A stretch of 64,000 nucleotides of DNA, taken from assembly GCA_002772745.1 (NCBI GenBank), contig PFDV01000001.1:1-64000 (forward strand), given 5' to 3'. Position numbers and translations under genes: made by a program. This DNA comes from Candidatus Peregrinibacteria bacterium CG10_big_fil_rev_8_21_14_0_10_55_24. Lineage in GTDB: Bacteria; Patescibacteriota; Gracilibacteria; Peribacterales; Peribacteraceae. The notes beneath the pieces were generated by a model. It saw nothing but the letters and a program-made list of their open reading frames with translations. It did not search any database and was not told the DNA's origin. This document shows, piece by piece, positions 57,583 to 64,000 of the stretch. How positions within the stretch are numbered: position 1 is the first letter of the stretch; every line of letters starts with the position of its first letter.

Positions 57583-58812
57583 ATGATTCCCCTCACGCCA
57601 CGCGAGCACCGGGCACACTACGACGAGCAAGGCAATATCATCATCCCTGCTCGCGAGGGCGAACCTAAAGGTTCGCAGGTGCTCTGGCACATAGAAGAAG
57701 AGGAAACTGCAGAGCAGGCACGCGGCGTGGAGGCACAGTCCCTGACGCAACTTCCACCGCAGGAGTACGTGCCGGAGAAGCTCTCTGCCCTGCGCAAGGA
57801 GACCTGGAATGCCCTGCACGACTGGATGCGCACATCTGCCGTCGGATTACTGCGCGAGGGCGGCACCCAGTACCGCGTGAGCGTTCGGTCCTTGGCTCTG
57901 TCCCTGGGCGAAGCGGCGCGAGACTTCAAAGGATCCGCGCGAAAGCTGAGCACCTTCCTCGCACAACCCGTCTGGGTACCCCGTCGGCGCAAGGAACCCA
58001 AACAGATGAGCAGATTGACACTCTTCCTGGTCGATACCGTGCGCTTCGGGGGGACCTTTGCGACGATCTTCGCTGCGCTCTTTATCAGCCTCAACTACCA
58101 GAGCTTCTGGAGCATTGTCTCCAACAACTTGAGTCCCATTGAGCGCGTGCGCAGCGCCCAGGAGCTGACCGCCACCGTAGATTCCGCCCTGCGCGATACG
58201 CTCCTCAAAAGCCCGTCGCTTGCCGTGGCTGGGAGCAATGACGGAAACCTCTTGAGCTATCTGCCCAGTGTCGGCCCCCCGGAGAACCGGCTCATCGTCC
58301 CCAAGTTGGGGCTCAACGTGCCGCTCATCACCCCTTCGTACCAGGCGCTCCTGGAAGAGGACTGGGCCCAGGTGGAGAGTGATATTCAGGAAGCGCTCCA
58401 GTACGGCGCCGTGCACTACCCGGGTACGGCAAAGCCGGGACAGGCGGGGAATTTTTTCGTCACCGGTCACAGCTCGTACTATCCGTGGACGACGGGAAAA
58501 TACAAGACCGTCTTCGCGCGGCTCTCTGAGCTAGAAGTGGGCGACGAGTACTGGGTGTACTACGGCGGCGACAAACATCGCTTTGTTGTGCGCGGCAAGC
58601 GAGAGGTGCGCCCCTCGGATGTCAGCGTGCTCGACCAACCGGTGAACGAGCGCATGGGAACTCTGATGACCTGCACACCCATCGGTACGACGTTACGCCG
58701 CCTGGTCCTCACCGCACAGGAGGTGGATCCGCAAACAGGGATCGCACTCGCCGTGGGCGAGAAGGCCTCGCGACCCACTAAGTCCGTACGCCCACAGGCC
58801 CTGCCCATCTAA
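57583..58812 (+). CDS. Sortase with long cytoplasmic N-terminal region
   Basis: 409 residues from MIPLTPREHRAHYDEQGN. The N-terminal ~145 residues are charged and probably cytoplasmic. One TM helix lies at ~155-172 (FGGTFATIFAALFISL). The sortase barrel begins RLIVPKLGLNVPLI, with catalytic His296 (VTGHSSYYPW), Cys364 (LMTCTPIGTTLRR) and Arg ~372. TATACT ends only 3 nt before the ATG, unusually close, so the true transcript start or start codon is uncertain. Two sortases in one 64-kb window imply distinct substrate sets. No sorting-signal protein was found nearby. Confidence 0.88.
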   Translation: MIPLTPREHRAHYDEQGNIIIPAREGEPKGSQVLWHIEEEETAEQARGVEAQSLTQLPPQEYVPEKLSALRKETWNALHDWMRTSAVGLLREGGTQYRVSVRSLALSLGEAARDFKGSARKLSTFLAQPVWVPRRRKEPKQMSRLTLFLVDTVRFGGTFATIFAALFISLNYQSFWSIVSNNLSPIERVRSAQELTATVDSALRDTLLKSPSLAVAGSNDGNLLSYLPSVGPPENRLIVPKLGLNVPLITPSYQALLEEDWAQVESDIQEALQYGAVHYPGTAKPGQAGNFFVTGHSSYYPWTTGKYKTVFARLSELEVGDEYWVYYGGDKHRFVVRGKREVRPSDVSVLDQPVNERMGTLMTCTPIGTTLRRLVLTAQEVDPQTGIALAVGEKASRPTKSVRPQALPI

Positions 58813-58902
58813 AGCAAATGGAGGTAGGATAGAGTGAGCCACCGCCGCTACGGTGGGTGAATAGTTCAACTGTTGTTCTTTCTCTCATATATGTGCTCTG
58901 TC

Positions 58903-58988
<86 letters not shown>

Positions 58989-58990
<2 letters not shown>

Positions 58991-59070
58991 CGTAAAGGCG
59001 CGCCAGCGACTTTACGTGCCACGTGGCGGCGCAGCCGCTCTACGTGGCTTCCTTGGGCGCGCCCACGTGG
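58989..59070 (+). other. Hairpin-rich tail immediately after tRNA-Leu(TAA)
   Basis: CACGTAAAG (58989-58997, overlapping the tRNA CCA) pairs perfectly with CTTTACGTG (59010-59018). CCACGT/ACGTGG (59019-59024/59042-59047) encloses GCGGC/GCCGC, and the palindrome GGGCGCGCCC follows at 59055-59064. A TTTTTT lies near 59090. It may be a 3' processing signal, terminator or repeat. Confidence 0.45.
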
Positions 59071-59177
59071 CGCTGCCATCAAGTTAGAGCTTTTTTCAAC
59101 GAGCAATGGTCTGCCCCGTTGTTTGCGAGATGATAACCGAGTGAACTTTACGCAACTCTATGCAACATCAAGCCTGA

Positions 59178-59183
59178 TATACT
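59178..59183 (+). promoter_or_regulatory. -10 TATACT before the GIY-YIG gene
   Basis: TGATATACT (extended -10) ends 8 nt before the ATG at 59192. Confidence 0.45.
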
Positions 59184-59191
59184 GTCTCGCT

Positions 59192-59476
59192 ATGCACCAC
59201 GTCTACATCATTGAGAACGAACCCAACAATAAGCGATATATCGGCTATACGACCAACCTCAAACGCAGACTTGCTGAGCATACCAACCACAAAACTACTT
59301 CGACATCGCGAGAACAGAAGTGGAAACTCATCTACTGCGAAACCTATGTAAATAAAATGGATGCCCTCGGTCGTGAGAAGTTTTTGAAGAGCGGTTCGGG
59401 CTGGCGCTTCCTCAAGAAACACATAGCCAATTATCTCGCAGAACCCAGTAGCTTGAATGGACTTTCCAACAAGTGA
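59192..59476 (+). CDS. GIY-YIG domain protein (UPF0213-like)
   Basis: 94 residues: MHHVYIIENEPNNKRYIGYTTNLKRRLAEHT has the GIY-YIG motif as VYI...YIG, with the catalytic Arg and Tyr/His nearby. KLIYCETYVNKMDALGREKFLKSGSGWRFLKK is the conserved C-terminal part. This short class (UPF0213/YhbQ type) is stand-alone and often encoded at several loci in CPR genomes. A DNA-nuclease role is inferred from the fold. The ORF track start at 58961 is inside the tRNA and is rejected. Confidence 0.88.
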   Translation: MHHVYIIENEPNNKRYIGYTTNLKRRLAEHTNHKTTSTSREQKWKLIYCETYVNKMDALGREKFLKSGSGWRFLKKHIANYLAEPSSLNGLSNK

Positions 59477-59554
59477 TGATTTCGCAAAATGCGCATATTT
59501 AAGCCATAATCTAGAAATTGACATACTGGAATACAGTGCTATCTTATATTTCCT

Positions 59555-60379
59555 ATGCGTATCCCGGAAAACCTCGAAGTCTTCGCAACCCACGGCGCCT
59601 TCGCGGCACCACCTGAGCTCGAGGAGCACATTCACCGCCAATTTGGAGAACGCATGCGACGCAACTTCTCGGACTTTGCTACGGCGGAATTGATTGAAGA
59701 TATTCCACAGCAGCAACGCGCCGTGCCGCGGTACGGACGCATCGGCGGCGATCCGGGCCGGTCACTCGATGCCCAGGATCTCTTTCGCCCTACGGATTTC
59801 AACGGAATCAAAATCTACCGCAAGCCCCTTCCCGATCAGGTCAAAGAGGAAGCTCTCGCCGCATCGTATATCCCCTATCACCGCGCGGTTGTTGAACATC
59901 TCCTTAGAGTCCACGGCGATCCGCGTAATCTCGTTGTCGCAATCGATCTCCATGATACGGGAGATTTACTCCTCGCCCCCGAGCCGATGTATGATGTGAC
60001 CCGCGAAGCGAAGCAGGGATGGAACATGCCTCCCGTGATCCTCTCCAATCGGGATGGCCAAACGGCACCGGAACAACTGATGGCAGACCTGCAGGCCGCC
60101 TTCCAAGAGCACCTGGGCCTCAACGCAGACGAAGTTGAATGCAATACACGGTACAAGGGGGGGTTCGTCACGCAACACTATGGCGACCCACAGAACCCTC
60201 AACTGCGAGAGGCGAAGAATCCCGACCGTGCTGTCGTCCAGGTCGAACTCAAACGCGGACTGTACCTCCATGAGAAAACTCAGATTGTTCTGCCGGAGGC
60301 AATGCGACACTACAGAGAGAAACTTGCACTGATCTTTGCTGAGGTCGCGGACGGGTACATGCATCACGCAAAGCCCTGA
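59555..60379 (+). CDS. N-formylglutamate amidohydrolase-like protein
   Basis: 274 residues. The family pattern is visible: IPYHRAVVEHLLR, VVAIDLHDTGD, NTRYKGGFVTQHYGDPQNP and AVVQVELKRGLYLHEKT, matching HPYH..v / iDiHs / ..GG..t..y / lQlEi.r.ly. These enzymes are Zn hydrolases cutting N-formyl or N-acyl amino acids, related to carboxypeptidase-like amidohydrolases. The exact substrate is uncertain. The TGCTATCTT/TATATT region just upstream could hold the promoter. No his-degradation genes are nearby. Confidence 0.75.
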   Translation: MRIPENLEVFATHGAFAAPPELEEHIHRQFGERMRRNFSDFATAELIEDIPQQQRAVPRYGRIGGDPGRSLDAQDLFRPTDFNGIKIYRKPLPDQVKEEALAASYIPYHRAVVEHLLRVHGDPRNLVVAIDLHDTGDLLLAPEPMYDVTREAKQGWNMPPVILSNRDGQTAPEQLMADLQAAFQEHLGLNADEVECNTRYKGGFVTQHYGDPQNPQLREAKNPDRAVVQVELKRGLYLHEKTQIVLPEAMRHYREKLALIFAEVADGYMHHAKP

Positions 60380-60496
60380 AGAAATTCAGAAGCGTGGTGG
60401 GTCAAAGGGTAAATTTCGGCAGCGTTCGCAAGTGTTCATTCGAAACAATGAAGAAGATTCTTGCACTACTCTGCTCACGCGCTACCCTCTTAAACA

Positions 60497-61810
60497 GTGA
60501 TTGCAATACAAGGGAATATCCGCAACGGCGTCACGTGCATCATCCCTGCACTGAACGAAGAGGAAACCATTGCTCAGGTTATCCGCGTGGTTAAGAGCGT
60601 CAAAGAAATTCAGGAGATCATCGTGGTGGACGATGGCTCCACAGATCAAACCACCACGATCGCGCGGCGGGAGGGTGCTCGAGTCGTGCGACATCAACGC
60701 AACTTGGGCAAGGGCGCCGCGATGAAGGACGGGGCAGCGGCTGCGCGTAATGCGTACTTGGTATTCGTGGATGCAGATCTCAAGAATCTCAGCCCGAGCA
60801 CCATCCGCAGGCTCATTCGGCCGTTATTGGAAGGGAAGGCGGATTTCATAAAGGGATCGTACGACTATGCCATGGGCCGCGTGAGTAAATTGGTTGTCAC
60901 CCCCTTGCTCAAAATCGTGTACCCTTTTGTGAATCTCAAGCATCCGCTCAGCGGTGAAGTGGCGCTCGATAAACGCAAGTTTCACCTGGAGAATATTGAG
61001 GACGGCTGGGGAGTGGATATCCAACTCGTGCTGCAGGCCGCGCGGCGCAAGCTGCGAATAAAAGAGGTTCTGTTAGGACGCAAGGAGCACAAGCATCAAA
61101 ACCTGGATGCGCTCTCGCGCATGTCGCAGCAGATCATTCGCACCATTCTTTCGGAACTCGAGCTCATCGCGCACCATTACCGTTTGGTTTTCTTCGATCT
61201 GGATAAGACACTCATTGCCACTTCGAGTATTGAAGTGCTCGCCGATGCGTGGGGATTCAGCAATGAATTCAAGGAATTAAGCGCAAGGGTTGCTCGTGGG
61301 CTGATCCCCGACCGTGTGATTACGCAAACGCTTGCACGGCATTTTGCCGGACGCACGCAGGAAGAGATTGATGCGCTCTGTGAACAGATCCCCGTTTCCC
61401 CCTTTGCCAAGGAAGTTGTAGCCAAACTGCGCAAGCAACGTTACCGCGTGCGCATACTCTCCGTGGCATACTCCCCCGTCGTGCAGCACTTCGCACGTAA
61501 GCTCGATATCCATGACTTCGTCTGCCCGCGGCTGCAACTGGGGCACGATGGACGCTATACGGGAGAATTGCGGCCGTCGCGCTTTGTGGACAGGAACGGA
61601 ACCTGCTGCGGCATGGAGGTCTGCAAGCGCCGCGCCGTGGACTACGTCCGCAAGCGTTTCGGTTTCTCGCGCGACGAATGCCTGTGCGTTGGTGACGGCA
61701 AGAGCGATCGATGCATGTTCCAGGCATGCGGTTGCTCTTTGGGATACCAGGCGAATATTGGTGATCGTCAGATTGGCAGCTTGAGTGAAGTACTTGTACA
61801 TGTCGAATAG
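60497..61810 (+). CDS. GT81-like glycosyltransferase fused to HAD-IB phosphatase
   Basis: 437 residues, GTG start. Residues 1-225 are a GT-A glycosyltransferase: CIIPALNEEETIAQVI, IIVVDDGSTDQT, LGKGAAMKDGA and VFVDADL. Then GRVSKLVVTPLLKIVYPF and HPLSGEVALDKR, with GWGVDIQLVL, resemble glucosyl-3-phosphoglycerate synthase (GT81). Residues ~230-437 are a HAD-IB (SerB-like) phosphatase: FFDLDKTLIATSS (nucleophile Asp) and CVGDGKSDRCMF. A fused synthase-phosphatase would be suited to make a glucosyl- or mannosylglycerate-type solute, but phosphoserine phosphatase activity or lipid glycosylation cannot be excluded. Confidence 0.75.
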   Translation: MIAIQGNIRNGVTCIIPALNEEETIAQVIRVVKSVKEIQEIIVVDDGSTDQTTTIARREGARVVRHQRNLGKGAAMKDGAAAARNAYLVFVDADLKNLSPSTIRRLIRPLLEGKADFIKGSYDYAMGRVSKLVVTPLLKIVYPFVNLKHPLSGEVALDKRKFHLENIEDGWGVDIQLVLQAARRKLRIKEVLLGRKEHKHQNLDALSRMSQQIIRTILSELELIAHHYRLVFFDLDKTLIATSSIEVLADAWGFSNEFKELSARVARGLIPDRVITQTLARHFAGRTQEEIDALCEQIPVSPFAKEVVAKLRKQRYRVRILSVAYSPVVQHFARKLDIHDFVCPRLQLGHDGRYTGELRPSRFVDRNGTCCGMEVCKRRAVDYVRKRFGFSRDECLCVGDGKSDRCMFQACGCSLGYQANIGDRQIGSLSEVLVHVE

Positions 61811-61853
61811 CGCTGTGTAGTAAATTGTTATTGCCATAACAACAAATATTTGT

Positions 61854-61859
61854 TATAAT
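61854..61859 (+). promoter_or_regulatory. -10 TATAAT (extended TGT), leaderless GTG start
   Basis: TGTTATAAT ends 8 nt before the GTG at 61868. Confidence 0.5.
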
Positions 61860-61867
61860 AAAATAAA

Positions 61868-62188
61868 GTGAATACCAACACCTTCAACGCCACCCTGGGA
61901 ACACTCACGGCACTCCCCGCTGACATTATTGAGCGTGCGCACAGACTGACAGAGTCACTCACCGATGTGAAACGCAAGGAACTCATGGACGAACTCACTG
62001 AGGGCAATGCTGTGCTGCAAACCTTGAGCGAGAGTATCAACGCAGTCACCAAGGGATTCGAAGAACTCCTGGAGAGAACCGAGCGCGCTATGCGCGGACT
62101 CACGCGCGACGAGAGGGAGGAAGAGGAGCATGAAAAAGATTTGCAATCGATTGAGGAACAACTCACCACTCCCCCGTTGCAGCAATGA
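61868..62188 (+). CDS. Small helical protein coupled to the large downstream gene
   Basis: 106 residues, GTG start: MNTNTFNATLGTLTALPADI, then amphipathic helices (HRLTESLTDVKRKELMDELTEG, KGFEELLERTERAMRGLTRDEREEEEHEKDL). No signal or TM helix. The stop overlaps the next ATG by 4 bp (ATGA). Coiled-coil-like character suggests a partner or chaperone of the downstream product. No family was recognised. Confidence 0.55.
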   Translation: MNTNTFNATLGTLTALPADIIERAHRLTESLTDVKRKELMDELTEGNAVLQTLSESINAVTKGFEELLERTERAMRGLTRDEREEEEHEKDLQSIEEQLTTPPLQQ

Positions 62189-64000
62189 TTCCCTCTGCGT
62201 ACGACCCTGCACCGGAGTTTAAGCCGCGATCCCCCGACGGAAGCAAGGAAACTGTTTCCGATACGCAGCGCGGCATCAACCAAGTGGACCAGGTGCGCGA
62301 GGACTTCCGGAGAATGAATGAGCTCAAACCGCGCTTCGAGGAGATCCGTAACACCATCCAACGACACGCCGGAATGGCTGTTCCCGAGAAGGCGGCACAG
62401 TGGCGCACCCTCGGACAGAAATTCGAACAGGAGGCGAATATCCTCTGGCAGCAGTACCTCGCTGCCGGGGATGCCATTGGGTCACACTCCGAAGCAGCGA
62501 CGCGTCACCTCAAACCCATTCTCGACAGTGGCGGGTACGACCGGAACTGGAGCGGAGAGCGTTTCCACGACGCACGGGCGCTCCTCATTGCCGAACACAC
62601 GGCGGCCATTGATCGCATGGAGCAGGCGCTTACACGCTACGAGCAGATGCTCGCGAGACCCGCAGAGCCCAAGGAAACGCGCGCGCCCGAAACGAGGAAG
62701 GTAAGGCGGATGCAACCTAGACCACAGGCCACACAGGAAGAAAACCCGACCGTGATTCCCGCACCCAGAGCACCGTCGGCACCACAACAGGTTACACCGG
62801 CACCCAAAACTCAACCGCAGGCTGCTACACCAGCGCAAAAGACTGAGCCAATACATGCCGTACCAGCACCGAAAGCTGCGGTTCCAATGCGTCCAACGCC
62901 AATACCTTCAAAGCAACCTCGGCAACCGACGAAGAACGTGTTACCCCCTATACGCCCCGCACAGAAACCTAGGCCACCGCAGAAACGAAGCGTAGAACCG
63001 ATACCCGCACAGGAGTCACCCCTTCGCGCTCCGCGTGCTCCTGCACCAAAGCCTGACCTCTCCGGCGCCGACGAGGAGATTCGTGCCGAGCAGGAAAAGC
63101 TGGATAAGGAAGAGGATCGCCGCATTGAGAGTAACTGGCGAGACTCCGTGCTCATCGTTCAGATAATTAGAGGCTACCACAGCGGGATGCCTTTTAGCAG
63201 GGAGAAGATGACTCCTGATCAAGTACGGCTCAGCACTGTCGTTGACCACTTGCAAACCTGGGCACCGAATCGCATCACCGAACCGGTGATTGCTCTCAAT
63301 AGCAGTGAAGCAGTGAAAGCATTCGCAGAGCTCTTGCACCAGGACGATTCGCTCTTTGTGCAAGTCAAGGGACATCCCAACTTCTGGCGCTACTCTGGAT
63401 CACCGGAGAACTTCTTCTCCATTATGGAAGGATTACGTAAACAGCATACGGACATCCCTGATTTTGGAACTCCTGAGCACGATGCCTACCTTGATAAGCT
63501 GCAGAAGGACGCGGGGAAGATTCTGGGTAAACCCGCAGGAGCATATGAAGTGAAACCATTTGAAGAAGTACCTGCGGAGAAGCTTCAGGAAATACCCAAG
63601 CCCAAACCAGCAGTAGACGATGTTCCCCAGGAGCAACCTGCGCCACCCAAGGAGGAAGAGCAAAGAGCAGTACAACCGAAGGAATTGCTTTTACAATCCT
63701 TGATGGGCGCCGATCTCGATGCCATCGACAGCATGCTCAAACAGCTTTCGCCGGAGGAGATACGAACCGTACTCTCCACGCTCCCACCGATAGACGACTG
63801 GCAGCGACAGCATCTTTTTCATAAACCTGAGCACGCGCAATTCTGGTCTCAGGAAACCGATACGTTGATTGAGGACGCATCTCACAATCCTGCGATGATC
63901 CCCGATCTCCTCCGGCAAATGGAGAAAAAAGGAGGATACACGGCAATCGTTGAGGATGCCTCTACATCGGAGACACTGCGCAGAGAACTCATGGTGCGCT
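62185..64000 (+). CDS. Large Pro-rich-linker protein, 3' partial (missing from the ORF track)
   Basis: The frame from ATG 62185 stays open to the window end (605 codons). The track omits it because no stop is reached. Residues ~1-170 are helical (MIPSAYDPAPEFKPRS..., VDQVREDFRRMNELKPRFEE). Residues ~175-285 are a Pro/Ala/Gln/Lys linker (PAPKTQPQAATPAQKTEP). After that come alternating helical and Pro-rich segments with SLMGADLDAIDSMLKQLSPE and NPAMIPDLLRQMEKKGG near the end. No signal peptide or TM helix was seen. Several ORFs listed on the opposite strand here are shadows. The function is unknown. Confidence 0.75.
   Translation, partial: MIPSAYDPAPEFKPRSPDGSKETVSDTQRGINQVDQVREDFRRMNELKPRFEEIRNTIQRHAGMAVPEKAAQWRTLGQKFEQEANILWQQYLAAGDAIGSHSEAATRHLKPILDSGGYDRNWSGERFHDARALLIAEHTAAIDRMEQALTRYEQMLARPAEPKETRAPETRKVRRMQPRPQATQEENPTVIPAPRAPSAPQQVTPAPKTQPQAATPAQKTEPIHAVPAPKAAVPMRPTPIPSKQPRQPTKNVLPPIRPAQKPRPPQKRSVEPIPAQESPLRAPRAPAPKPDLSGADEEIRAEQEKLDKEEDRRIESNWRDSVLIVQIIRGYHSGMPFSREKMTPDQVRLSTVVDHLQTWAPNRITEPVIALNSSEAVKAFAELLHQDDSLFVQVKGHPNFWRYSGSPENFFSIMEGLRKQHTDIPDFGTPEHDAYLDKLQKDAGKILGKPAGAYEVKPFEEVPAEKLQEIPKPKPAVDDVPQEQPAPPKEEEQRAVQPKELLLQSLMGADLDAIDSMLKQLSPEEIRTVLSTLPPIDDWQRQHLFHKPEHAQFWSQETDTLIEDASHNPAMIPDLLRQMEKKGGYTAIVEDASTSETLRRELMVR

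Overview
The window is gene-dense bacterial DNA with moderately high GC by eye, standard stop codons and many 1-4 bp gene overlaps. It looks like a Patescibacteria/CPR genome, closest in style to Peregrinibacteria/Peribacteria. This is inferred from the DUF5671 protein, many large modular secreted proteins, two sortases, a kinase-only RibF and a short MurE. No 16S rRNA is present to confirm it. Shine-Dalgarno sites are rare. Many genes instead have a -10 hexamer ending 6-8 nt before the start codon, which suggests leaderless mRNAs.

Layout. 1-14.0 kb is a cell-surface locus: a tail-fibre-like repeat protein cut by the window edge, a DUF2341/LamG protein, a ketoacyl-synthase-like enzyme, and a four-gene minus-strand group of secreted modular proteins. 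14.1-16.9 kb is a divergent SLH protein - riboflavin kinase - MurE operon. 16.9-31.8 kb holds a 41-aa membrane protein with a consensus promoter, rnhB, lgt, a polytopic membrane protein, an FkbM-methyltransferase remnant, sortase, tsaD, a PKD-repeat/lipoprotein group, TPM and LemA proteins, mpg, a queuosine-precursor-type transporter, a GT39-like membrane protein and a small FGPVP-repeat protein. 32.0-34.7 kb holds tRNA-Pro, palindromic repeats, threonine dehydratase behind an Ile-rich leader peptide with a terminator, and a second leader-peptide/terminator unit. 34.7-44.3 kb holds a lipoprotein, an O-antigen-ligase-like protein, tRNA-Leu(CAG), a SIMPL protein, CIRCE-controlled groES-groEL and a class I aldolase. 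44.4-64 kb holds a membrane-anchored Clp ATPase, tmk, folD, purF, purD, prfA, a DUF5671 protein, mnmA, a second sortase, tRNA-Leu(UAA), a GIY-YIG protein, an N-formylglutamate-amidohydrolase-like protein, a GT81-like/HAD fusion, and a proline-rich protein running off the end. That last gene is absent from the ORF track.

Working together. Surface proteins, SLH anchoring, sortases, Lgt, MurE and the O-antigen-ligase-like protein form the envelope theme. tRNAs, TsaD, MnmA and PrfA serve translation. PurF, PurD, FolD and Tmk are nucleotide/one-carbon enzymes. The most interesting signals are regulatory: two leader-peptide attenuators within 2 kb, widespread leaderless -10 architecture, a CIRCE operator, and a dispersed family of 9-nt (CTYCCNNAC) repeats in intergenic spacers, three copies of which have inverted arms.
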